Below, piece after piece: positions 1 through 7,521 of a stretch of 64,000 bases of DNA. The notes beneath the pieces were generated by a model. The model saw only the letters and a list, made by a program, of their open reading frames with translations. It was not told the origin of the DNA and searched no databases. Made by a program: the position numbers and the translations under genes. The stretch is from Lachnospiraceae bacterium (GTDB taxonomy: Bacteria; Bacillota; Clostridia; Lachnospirales; Lachnospiraceae), in the NCBI GenBank assembly GCA_030825115.1, contig JAPJQL010000015.1, positions 4,828 to 68,827 of the forward strand. Direction: 5' to 3'. Each line of letters opens with the position of its first letter. Position 1 is the first letter of the stretch.

Positions 1-371
1 TCACCGCCGCATCCATCCACGGGGACAAATCGCAGAATGCACGGCAGACTGCGCTGTCCAACTTCAAATCCGGCGCCGTCCGCGTCCTGGTTGCCACCGA
101 TATCGCCGCCAGAGGCATCGATATCGAAAAACTTTCCTGCGTATTTAACTTTGACTTGCCAAATACCCCGGAAGATTATGTGCACAGGATTGGAAGGACG
201 GGACGCGCAGGCTGCGAAGGGCGGGCCATCTCCTTTTCCAATATCGAGGAAAAGGAGTATGTAAAAAGTATCGAAAAGCTGACGAAAAAGACGATTCCGG
301 TTGTGGAAGAGCATCCGTTTCCCATGACGGTATTTGAGGTTGCGCCAAAGGAGACGAAGAGGCGGCGGTAG
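1..371 (+). CDS. DEAD-box RNA helicase, C-terminal part (5' end outside window)
   Basis: Only the end of helicase domain 2 is present; the frame is open from base 3 to the stop at 369-371. Visible are the HGDKSQNAR element, motif V (VLVATDIAARGID) and motif VI (HRIGRTGRAG), all typical of RhlE/CsdA-like DEAD-box proteins that unwind RNA duplexes with ATP during ribosome assembly or mRNA turnover in the cytoplasm. The tail after motif VI is short and ends in a basic KETKRRR, as in the short RhlE type. It converges with the MATE gene. An imperfect inverted repeat (AGAGGCGG...CCGCCTCT) overlaps the stop codon and could help termination. The exact subfamily cannot be fixed without the missing part. 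Confidence 0.9.
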   Translation, partial: TAASIHGDKSQNARQTALSNFKSGAVRVLVATDIAARGIDIEKLSCVFNFDLPNTPEDYVHRIGRTGRAGCEGRAISFSNIEEKEYVKSIEKLTKKTIPVVEEHPFPMTVFEVAPKETKRRR

Positions 372-386
372 TTTTTATGACCGCCT

Positions 387-1769
387 CTAAGAGGCCGGAT
401 CTGGTTTCCTGCGGCTGACGGTCTGTCGTCCGGACGGACGTTTTCCAATCCACTCCCTGTATACAAACCAGATCGTATAGACCGCCATGATCCCTGACAC
501 CAGCGGCGCGATCCCGCCAAGAATCAGCAGGTTATCCGGGCAATATGTATATGCCAGGTATATGAGAGGGATTCTCAGGGCGACTGCGCCGAAGCAGCAG
601 CTAATCATGGTGAAGACAGTCCTGGATCGTCCGTTCATATAGCCGTTTAAGCAAAATACAAAGGATACGGCAAGATAGTCAAAACTGCAGGAGCGAAAGA
701 ACGGGATCCCTGCCGCTATGATATCCTGGTCTCGGTTGAATACCCCGATCATGGATTCCGGGGAGAGCTGCGCCCACAGAAAAAATACCGAGGACGCCGC
801 TGTGGCAAATCCGATTCCGGCGACGAGGGACTGCCCTGCGCGCGCCGGTTTTCCTGCTCCGTAATTCTGCGCCGTGATGACCGCCAGCGCACTGGCGATG
901 GAGGTGGCGGGCAGCATGGCAAAGACGTCATATTTGCTGGCGATCCCCACCGCCGCTGCCGCGCTGACGCCCAGCCGGTTCGTGACTGCGGTCAGGATCA
1001 GGAAAGAAAGGCGCACCATGCACTCCTGAAAGGAGATCGGGATTCCCACCCTCGCAAGCTCTCCAGCCAGCGCCCTGTCAATCCGAAAATTTTTCAGATG
1101 GAACGTAAACAGAAACTTTTTATGGTTTAAGTAAAGGATTGCACATACCATGCTGACGCCCTGGGATAAGACGGTGGCAAGAGCCGTTCCTGACACTCCC
1201 ATCCCCATGTATTTGACAAACGCCACATCTCCTATGATGTTCAGCACGCAGGAAAGCCCGACAAAATACATCGGCCTGCGGGAATCTCCGTAGCCTCTGA
1301 GCACTGCGCTGATGGCATTGTAGCCGCAGATAAAAAAGATTCCCAAGAAACAGATCGTCACATATTCCCTGGCCGCTCCCAAGGCTTCCAAAGGCGTCCG
1401 CAGCGCCGTAAGGATCACATCACGAAATGCCAGCATCACCCCGGTCAAAAGGATCGCCGCCGCCGCAAATACCGTAAGCGTCGTCCCGATCGTCTCTTTT
1501 ACCCTCTTTTCATCCTGCATCCCCACATACTTTCCCACCATGATCGTCCCGCCCAGTGTCAGGCCCGATACCATACTGGTGATGATCTGGGTCACCTGGG
1601 TCCCCGTGGAAACCGCCGCCACGCTCTCCGGGGAACAATACCAGCCCACCACCATCAGATCCACCGCCCCATACAGCGCCTGAATGATATTGGCAATCAA
1701 AAACGGGACGGAAAATCTCAGTAATACCCGGAATACATTTCCTTCTGTCAATAAATGTTCGTCCTTCAT
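387..1769 (-). CDS. MATE family multidrug/sodium efflux transporter
   Basis: 460-residue polytopic membrane protein with the two-bundle layout and about 12 hydrophobic segments of the MATE (NorM/DinF-like) family. Typical elements are the N-terminal FSVPFLIANIIQALYGAVD helix and the mid-protein LARVGIPISFQE stretch that starts the second bundle. Members export cationic drugs and dyes using Na+ or H+ gradients. The start ATG follows a GGGGAGGATG-type ribosome binding site. It is the last gene of a leftward drug-resistance cluster, directly behind a MerR regulator, so MerR-controlled export of a toxic compound is a reasonable inference; the substrate is unknown. Confidence 0.9.
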   Translation of the reverse strand: MKDEHLLTEGNVFRVLLRFSVPFLIANIIQALYGAVDLMVVGWYCSPESVAAVSTGTQVTQIITSMVSGLTLGGTIMVGKYVGMQDEKRVKETIGTTLTVFAAAAILLTGVMLAFRDVILTALRTPLEALGAAREYVTICFLGIFFICGYNAISAVLRGYGDSRRPMYFVGLSCVLNIIGDVAFVKYMGMGVSGTALATVLSQGVSMVCAILYLNHKKFLFTFHLKNFRIDRALAGELARVGIPISFQECMVRLSFLILTAVTNRLGVSAAAAVGIASKYDVFAMLPATSIASALAVITAQNYGAGKPARAGQSLVAGIGFATAASSVFFLWAQLSPESMIGVFNRDQDIIAAGIPFFRSCSFDYLAVSFVFCLNGYMNGRSRTVFTMISCCFGAVALRIPLIYLAYTYCPDNLLILGGIAPLVSGIMAVYTIWFVYREWIGKRPSGRQTVSRRKPDPAS

Positions 1770-1810
1770 CCTCTTTCATCCTCCCCGGTAACTTCTGAAA
1801 CAAGAATAAA

Positions 1811-1829
1811 CCCTCCAGCAAGTGGAGGG
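1811..1829 (-). terminator. hairpin between MerR gene and MATE gene
   Basis: Perfect 7-bp stem CCCTCCA/TGGAGGG with a 5-nt loop, followed on the minus strand by TTTATTCTT. It lies 12 bases after the MerR stop codon. The T-tract is short, so it may only attenuate read-through into the MATE gene. Confidence 0.5.
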
Positions 1830-1840
1830 TCAAGATGCTT

Positions 1841-2671
1841 TTATAAAGTTTCCCGGATTTTTTTGACCGGAAGCTGGATTTCTGTCACATGCTGCGCCGC
1901 GTCATCGGTAAAACCGGCGTCGATCAGGGTCACCTCGACCGAATTTCCGGCCAGCACATAGCCGCGATCGGCAGCGTAGCAAAGCAGTTTTTCATAATAG
2001 GCCGCACCGCCTTCATGGGTCCCGGAAAACCTTACCGTGATATAATTTCCGGCAGGCAGGCACTGCCTTCTGCCGCAGTAACCGTCCCCTTCCTCCAAAA
2101 ACACGAAAATCCCGGAGAAGCGGTCAAACTGCCTTTTTTTCAGATTTTCAGCGGAGATGGACACCCCCACTTTCCCCAAAAACATCACCGGCTCCAGCAT
2201 ATTCGTCCGTTCCAGCCTGCGGATGGGATACTCCAGATCGCCGCCCAGGGGAATCTCTTCATTCAGGAGTGCAATCTCCCGCTCCCCATACCAGATTTCC
2301 CGGATTTCATCTACCGGGGCGGTCAGCGCATCATCAAGGGATTCCAGCCGAAGCTTTAACTTTTTCTCAATCCGGCGCAGCTTTTCCATCTGTTCTCTGG
2401 TGTCCTGCTGCTGCTCCAGCAAAAGGAGCCGCAGCGTATCCACATCCCGGTTTTCAAAAAAACGTGCGATTTTTTTCAACGACATCCCCAACACCCGCAG
2501 ATATTTTATCGTGTTCATCCGCTCAAACTGCCTGGCAGAATAATACCGGTATCCGGTGTCAGGGTTGATCTCCTCCGGCCGGAGAAGGCCGATATCATCA
2601 TAATACCGCAGGGTACGGATGTTGATATCGAACAGCTCCGCCATCTCTCCTATCGTAAATAAATCCTTCAT
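1841..2671 (-). CDS. MerR family transcriptional regulator with effector-binding domain
   Basis: 276 residues. The N-terminus (about 5-70) is a MerR winged helix with the hallmark RTLRYYDDIGLLRPE and GYRYYS motifs. A long dimerising coiled coil follows (about 75-120), then a C-terminal GyrI/AraC-effector-like domain that in BmrR/TipA-type regulators binds hydrophobic or cationic drugs. Such proteins activate promoters by untwisting an over-long spacer. It starts only 6 bases after the ABC transporter stop and precedes the MATE gene, so it is probably co-transcribed with the efflux genes and may add a second, drug-responsive control layer to the MarR repressor at the head of the cluster. Confidence 0.9.
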   Translation of the reverse strand: MKDLFTIGEMAELFDINIRTLRYYDDIGLLRPEEINPDTGYRYYSARQFERMNTIKYLRVLGMSLKKIARFFENRDVDTLRLLLLEQQQDTREQMEKLRRIEKKLKLRLESLDDALTAPVDEIREIWYGEREIALLNEEIPLGGDLEYPIRRLERTNMLEPVMFLGKVGVSISAENLKKRQFDRFSGIFVFLEEGDGYCGRRQCLPAGNYITVRFSGTHEGGAAYYEKLLCYAADRGYVLAGNSVEVTLIDAGFTDDAAQHVTEIQLPVKKIRETL

Positions 2672-2677
2672 CCGCTC

Positions 2678-4549
2678 TTACTCCAGCTCGCTCAGACCCG
2701 TGTACAGTTCATAATAACGTCCCTTCATGGCCACCAGCTCGTCATGGTCGCCGCGCTCGATGATCTCGCCGTTCTCCAACACCATGATGGCATTCGCATT
2801 TCTTACCGTAGACAGACGGTGTGCGATCACAAACGTGGTCCTGTCCGCCATCAGGCGGTCCATGCCGTGCTCAATGTGCTTCTCTGTCCTGGTATCTACA
2901 GAGCTGGTCGCCTCGTCCAGAATCAGGATCGGGGCTTTTGACAGGGCGGCCCTGGCAATGTTTAAAAGCTGCCTCTGCCCCTGGCTTAAGTTGGCCCCGT
3001 CTCCCTCCAGCATCGTCTGATACCCCTGGGGCAGACGGTTGATAAAGGAATGGGCCGACGCGGTCTTAGCCGCCTGGATCACCTCTTCATCCGTAGCATC
3101 CAGCCGCCCGTAACGGATATTTTCTATCACAGTCCCTGTAAACAGGTGGGTATCCTGCAGTACCATCGCGATATTCTGCCTTAAGTTGTCCCGGTTGATG
3201 TGGTTGATATTCACCCCGTCGATGGTGATCGTCCCGGACTGGATATCGTAAAAGCGGTTGATGAGGTTGGTGATCGTCGTCTTGCCCGCGCCGGTGGAGC
3301 CGACAAACGCAATCTTCTGCCCCGGCTTTGCATACAGGCTAATGTCTTTCAGGATCACCTTATCCGGGTTGTATCCGAAGGTTACATGGTCAAGCACCAC
3401 ATGCCCCTGCATCGGGTCCAGCACCACCGCATCCGCATCGTCCGCAGGCTCCGGCTTTTCGTCCATCATTGCAAACACCCGCTCCGCTCCGGCCAGCGCC
3501 GAAAACACATTGCTGACCTGCATGGAAATCTCGTTGATCGGACGGCTGAACTGTCTGGAAAAGTTCAAAAATACGGTCAGCCCGCCTACGTCAAAGTTTC
3601 GGAAGATACACAGAAGTCCGCCGATACATGCAGTCAGCGAGTAGTTCACCTGGCTCAGGTTCCCCATGACAGGTCCCATCATGCCGCCAAAGAACTGGGC
3701 CCGTATCTGGTTATCCCTCAGATCTTCATTGAGTATTTTAAACTCTTCCTCCGCCACTCCCTCGTGGCAGAATACCTTGACCACCTTCTGTCCGGTGATC
3801 GTCTCCTCGATATAGCCGTTTACCGCTCCCAGCGATGCCTGCTGGGCGGAGAAATACTTCTGGCTCCGTCTTGCCACAGAACCGCCCGCCTTCATCATCA
3901 GCGGTATCATCACAAGGGTGATCAGCGTCAGCCAGATATTCGTGTATATCATCAGGATCAGCGTTCCGATGATACTCAAAGCCCCGGCAAACAGCTGCAC
4001 CAGCGTATTGCTGAGCATCTGCCCAACCGTATCCACATCGTTAGTAAACCGGCTCATCAGATCGCCGTTTGAATTCGTGTCATAAAACCGTACCGGAAGG
4101 CTCTGCATCTTGCCAAACAGCTCCTCCCTGATCTTTCGCAGCGCATTCTGCGCCACGGTCAGCATGATCTTTGCCTGGGCATAGTTTGCCCCGACGCCGA
4201 CCAGATAGACCGCCGCCATCACAAGAAGGGCGCGAAACAGACCTGCAGCATCGCCGCGGCTTCCATCCACCGGCACGATATAGGTGTTGATGATCGGGCG
4301 CAGCATATAGGAGCCAACCAGGGTTCCCAGCGTGTTTAAGATCACGCAGACAAACGCCAGCGTCATCTTTGCTTTGTCCTCACGCAGGTAGGACAACAGA
4401 CGCCGGATCGTCTCTTTGCTGTTTTTCGGTCTTCCGCCGCCCATAGCCGCCATCCCGCCGCCATGTCCCGGTCCTCTCCGCTTCGGCGCAGCCGTCACGT
4501 TCCGTCCATAGCGGTGTTTTAAACTTTCTACTCTTCTTTTCTGATCCAT
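2678..4549 (-). CDS. ABC exporter subunit with canonical ATPase site (BmrD-like half)
   Basis: 623 residues: a basic, glycine-rich N-terminal tail (about 1-45), a six-helix ABC exporter membrane domain, and an ATPase domain with Walker A GSTGAGKTT, signature LSQGQRQL and Walker B ILILDEATSSVD with the catalytic Glu intact. Its ATG overlaps the stop of the upstream partner by one base (TAATG), indicating translational coupling. Together the two form a heterodimeric exporter of the BmrCD/LmrCD/TM287-288 kind that pumps drugs or lipids out. This half carries the catalytically competent Walker B. The Gly/Lys-rich tail is longer than in most relatives. Confidence 0.92.
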   Translation of the reverse strand: MDQKRRVESLKHRYGRNVTAAPKRRGPGHGGGMAAMGGGRPKNSKETIRRLLSYLREDKAKMTLAFVCVILNTLGTLVGSYMLRPIINTYIVPVDGSRGDAAGLFRALLVMAAVYLVGVGANYAQAKIMLTVAQNALRKIREELFGKMQSLPVRFYDTNSNGDLMSRFTNDVDTVGQMLSNTLVQLFAGALSIIGTLILMIYTNIWLTLITLVMIPLMMKAGGSVARRSQKYFSAQQASLGAVNGYIEETITGQKVVKVFCHEGVAEEEFKILNEDLRDNQIRAQFFGGMMGPVMGNLSQVNYSLTACIGGLLCIFRNFDVGGLTVFLNFSRQFSRPINEISMQVSNVFSALAGAERVFAMMDEKPEPADDADAVVLDPMQGHVVLDHVTFGYNPDKVILKDISLYAKPGQKIAFVGSTGAGKTTITNLINRFYDIQSGTITIDGVNINHINRDNLRQNIAMVLQDTHLFTGTVIENIRYGRLDATDEEVIQAAKTASAHSFINRLPQGYQTMLEGDGANLSQGQRQLLNIARAALSKAPILILDEATSSVDTRTEKHIEHGMDRLMADRTTFVIAHRLSTVRNANAIMVLENGEIIERGDHDELVAMKGRYYELYTGLSELE

Positions 4550-6288
4550 TATGCGCTTACCTCCTTTTCCCTGTCCCGCTGGGAATAATAGATTTCCTGG
4601 TAAGCTTCACAGGATTTCAGCAGCTCGTCGTGGGTGCCCATGCCGATCAGCCTGCCGTCATCCAGTACCAGGATCTGGTCTGCTTCCTCCACAGACCCAA
4701 TCCTCTGGGCAATGATAAACTTCGTCGTATCCTTCAGCGTGGTACGGAAACACTCCCGGATCTTTGCCTCGGTCGCCGTATCCACCGCGCTGGTCGAGTC
4801 ATCCAGGATCAGGATCTTCGGCTTTTTTAACAGCGCGCGGGCGATGCACAGACGCTGCTTCTGTCCGCCGGATACATTGACACCGCCCTGTCCCATATCG
4901 GTGTCATACCCGTCCGGGAATGTCGTGACAAACCCGTCCGCCTGGGCCGCGTCCGCAATCTCACGGATCTCCTCCATCGACGCGTCCTCATTGCCCCACC
5001 GCAGGTTCTCTTCGATCGTACCGGAGAACAGCACGTTCTTTTGCAGTACCATCCCGACGCCCTCTCTCAAATGGCGCAGCGAATAATCCCTGACGTTTAC
5101 GCCGTCCACCAGCACCTCGCCGCAGGTGGTATCATAAAGCCTTGGAATCAGCTGCACCAGGGAAGTCTTTCCGCTGCCTGTCGCCCCGATGATGCCGATG
5201 ATCTGTCCCGGCTCTGCCGTAAAGCTGATGTGTTCCAGGACCAGCTCCCCGCTGTCTTTGTGGTAGCCAAAGCCCACATCTTTAAATTCTACCCGTCCCT
5301 CAGTCACCTTCAGGTCTTTTCTCGCTGCGTCCTCATCGGTCAGGTCCACCTCTGTATCCATAACCTCGCCGATACGCTTTACCGAAGCCATCGCCCGGGA
5401 ACTTTGCAAAAATACCATAGAAAGCATCATCAGCGACATGAGGATCTGGACGATATACGTGGTAAATGCCGTCAGATCGCCGACCTGCATCCTGCCTGCT
5501 ATGATAATGTTGCCCCCATACCAAACCACCGCAAGCGTTGTGATATTCATCGCCAGCATCATCACCGGCATCGTCATGATGACGATCTTCATCGCGTTTA
5601 AACTGCTCTTTTGCAGGTTTTCATTGTTCTTGCGGAACTTTTCTTTTTCAAAATCTTCCCGCACGAAGGATTTGATGACCCGCACATTCGTCAGCGCCTC
5701 CTGGATTCCGGAGTTCAGCTTGTCGAGCTTCGTCTGCATCACGGTAAAGCGGGGATACGCCGTCTTTAAAATCAGCGCGATCACCACAGTCAACACCGGG
5801 ATGACGACAAGAATGATGACGGCCAGCTCCGCATTCATGAGGAACGCCATAATGAGCGCTCCGATAAACATCCCCGGCGCGCGCAGCGCCAGCCTGAGCC
5901 CCATCATCATCACCTGCTGCACCTGCTGCACATCGTTGGTCAGACGGGTCACAAGAGAACCGGTGCTGTAATCATCGATATTCTTAAACGAAAACTGCTG
6001 TACCTTTGCAAACAGATCCCTTCTTAAATCGCTGGTAAAGCAGATCGATGCCTTTGCAGAAAAATAAGCCCCTCCGATTCCGCTGACCGCCATCAAAAGG
6101 GCGACGCCGATCATGACGAGACCGATGCTGACGATATATCTGCTGTCTCTGTTTGCCACGCCGTTGTTGATGATCAGCGACATCAGCTTTGGCAGCATGA
6201 TCTCGCCCAGCACCTCCGTGATCATCAGGCAGGGGCCGATGATAAACGCGCTCAGGTATGGCTTTACATATTTTCCATAACGTTTCAT
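4549..6288 (-). CDS. ABC exporter subunit with degenerate ATPase site (BmrC-like half)
   Basis: 579 residues: six-helix membrane domain (about 1-310) and ATPase domain with Walker A GATGSGKTS and signature VSGGQKQR. Walker B reads ILILDDSTSAVD: the catalytic Glu is replaced by Asp, the mark of the degenerate-site subunit in heterodimeric exporters. It overlaps the MarR gene by 4 bases (ATGA) and the next exporter gene by one base, so all three are one transcript. Such pairs export drugs with one consensus and one degenerate ATP site; the degenerate site is thought to regulate the cycle. The substrate cannot be told from sequence. Confidence 0.92.
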   Translation of the reverse strand: MKRYGKYVKPYLSAFIIGPCLMITEVLGEIMLPKLMSLIINNGVANRDSRYIVSIGLVMIGVALLMAVSGIGGAYFSAKASICFTSDLRRDLFAKVQQFSFKNIDDYSTGSLVTRLTNDVQQVQQVMMMGLRLALRAPGMFIGALIMAFLMNAELAVIILVVIPVLTVVIALILKTAYPRFTVMQTKLDKLNSGIQEALTNVRVIKSFVREDFEKEKFRKNNENLQKSSLNAMKIVIMTMPVMMLAMNITTLAVVWYGGNIIIAGRMQVGDLTAFTTYIVQILMSLMMLSMVFLQSSRAMASVKRIGEVMDTEVDLTDEDAARKDLKVTEGRVEFKDVGFGYHKDSGELVLEHISFTAEPGQIIGIIGATGSGKTSLVQLIPRLYDTTCGEVLVDGVNVRDYSLRHLREGVGMVLQKNVLFSGTIEENLRWGNEDASMEEIREIADAAQADGFVTTFPDGYDTDMGQGGVNVSGGQKQRLCIARALLKKPKILILDDSTSAVDTATEAKIRECFRTTLKDTTKFIIAQRIGSVEEADQILVLDDGRLIGMGTHDELLKSCEAYQEIYYSQRDREKEVSA

Positions 6289-6779
6289 TCCTGTTCCTCT
6301 CTTTCTGTCTCGGGCAGCAGACGGTTCAGGTTCTGATAGATCCGGTCCAGAAATCCCTGGAGCTGCAAAAGCTCCTCCGGTCCGAACCCTTCATACATCT
6401 GCGCCTCCAGCTTCTGGAAAAATTCAATGCTTCCTTCCACTACGGCTTTGCCCTTTTCTGTAATGCAAATCTGGTTAAAACGGTTGTCTTCCTGATCCAC
6501 TTCCCGTTTAATATACCCGCCGTTCTCCAGTTTTTTCAGGGAAACGGCAACAGTGGCTGCGGATACCTGATGCATCCTCGCAATATCCTTCTGGGACACA
6601 TTGGGATTCGCTGAGATATACATCAGAAGCTGGTGCTGGCTGCGATATACTCCCGTCTTGTTGAGCTCGCGCTCGAGCACCATCCGGTGCAGACGGTTGA
6701 TCCCCATATAAGTATGCATCAATTCCCTGTATGGTGAATCCCATTCCTTTATATGATGGCGGTGACGGCATCCTTTCAC
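6285..6779 (-). CDS. MarR family transcriptional regulator
   Basis: 164-residue winged-helix protein. It has the MarR DNA-binding segment SQKDIARMHQVSAATVAVSLKKLENGGYIKR and the beta-wing DQEDNRFNQICITEKGK. The start is GTG at 6779-6777, chosen because AAGGAGGAA lies 5-6 bases upstream; an internal ATG 60 bases later has no such site. First gene of the exporter operon, overlapping the next gene by ATGA. A palindrome just downstream of a good promoter (6826-6840) fits autorepression relieved by a drug-like ligand. Its N-terminal 20 residues are His/Arg-rich and unusual for the family. Confidence 0.9.
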   Translation of the reverse strand: MKGCRHRHHIKEWDSPYRELMHTYMGINRLHRMVLERELNKTGVYRSQHQLLMYISANPNVSQKDIARMHQVSAATVAVSLKKLENGGYIKREVDQEDNRFNQICITEKGKAVVEGSIEFFQKLEAQMYEGFGPEELLQLQGFLDRIYQNLNRLLPETEREEQE

Positions 6780-6825
6780 GGTGATTCCTCCTTCGTTAGT
6801 CTGTCAGCCCCGCTAACTGTCAGCA

Positions 6826-6840
6826 AGCTAATAGTTAGCT
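6826..6840. promoter_or_regulatory. probable MarR operator (palindrome)
   Basis: AGCTAATAGTTAGCT is a perfect 6-bp inverted repeat around a 3-base centre. A further GCTAACT at 6812-6818 faces the AGTTAGC of the same element. It lies about 9-23 bases after the predicted transcription start of the marR-exporter operon, where a bound repressor would block transcription. Confidence 0.7.
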
Positions 6841-6855
6841 AGTTTAGCATTACCC

Positions 6856-6884
6856 ATTATAAAAGCACCTGCATCAAAATGCAA
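6856..6884 (-). promoter_or_regulatory. promoter of the marR-ABC operon
   Basis: TTGCAT (6879-6884), 17-base spacer, TATAAT (6856-6861) on the minus strand, with a predicted start near 6849. The spacer is made of the terminator hairpin of the preceding gene, so the two signals share the same bases. Confidence 0.65.
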
Positions 6885-6893
6885 GTGCTTTTT
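6861..6893 (-). terminator. intrinsic terminator of the phosphoesterase transcript
   Basis: Minus-strand AAAAAGCACTTGCAT pairs with ATGCAGGTGCTTTT with one mismatch and a short loop, ending in TTTTAT. It lies 28 bases after the phosphoesterase stop. Confidence 0.8.
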
Positions 6894-6921
6894 CCTGATA
6901 TCCCAAAATTTCACAAATCCT

Positions 6922-7521
6922 TCACACATCGGGATATTCGATGATGTAGTTGTCGTAGGCGTTGACCACGATGGTATCGCCATACTTGTCCAGCCGCTTA
7001 AACTCTCCGTAATTGGCGTGGACATGCCCGTGGACAAAGTATTTGGGGCGGTATCTGTCAAGCAGCTCCCGAAAGCATTCAAAACCTTTGTGGGGCAGGT
7101 CCTCCAGATCGTTCACCCCACATGCGGGAGCATGGGCGATCAGGATATCAAACCCTTTTTTTCGTTTCAGCTGCCACCACAGCCGCTGGATCCGGCGCCT
7201 CATCTGCTGCTCCGTGTACTGGTTCTCCGCACCCGGTATGTACTGCATCGAGCCGCCAAGCCCCAGGATGCGGATCCCCTTATACTCGTAGATCTGGTCT
7301 TCGATGCAGATGCTTCCGCCCTCCTGACGCGGGCGGTACCAGCCGTCATGGTTGCCCAGCACATACAGAAGCGGAGCGCGGGACATGGAGGCAAAAAACT
7401 CCAGATAATTCTTCCGCAGATCCCCGCAGGCCAGGATCAGATCCACGTCCTTTAATTTTCCCGGCTCATAATATTCATATAATGATCTTGACTCATGATC
7501 GGCCAGTACCAGAATCTTCAC
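6922..7521 (-). CDS. calcineurin-like metallophosphoesterase
   Basis: 199 residues with the full dinuclear-metal set of the family: DxH (ADHES, about residue 8), GD (ACGD), GNHD (LGNHDGW), an internal His (LIAHAP) and GHxH (HGHVH). Such small cytosolic enzymes hydrolyse phosphoesters, often cyclic nucleotides or nucleoside polyphosphates; the substrate here is unknown. The start is GTG at 7521-7519 with GGAGGAG about 7 bases upstream, inside the end of the BMP-fusion gene, giving a 29-base overlap and probable translational coupling. The coupling suggests the phosphoesterase works with the upstream fusion protein. Confidence 0.88.
   Translation of the reverse strand: MKILVLADHESRSLYEYYEPGKLKDVDLILACGDLRKNYLEFFASMSRAPLLYVLGNHDGWYRPRQEGGSICIEDQIYEYKGIRILGLGGSMQYIPGAENQYTEQQMRRRIQRLWWQLKRKKGFDILIAHAPACGVNDLEDLPHKGFECFRELLDRYRPKYFVHGHVHANYGEFKRLDKYGDTIVVNAYDNYIIEYPDV

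Noticed and set aside
3200..4072. 290-residue plus-strand frame and similar long antisense frames (for example 42338-43693, 46687-47940, 54934-55854)
   Set aside because: All lie opposite clearly coding genes, have no recognisable domains and are explained by the composition of the opposite strand.
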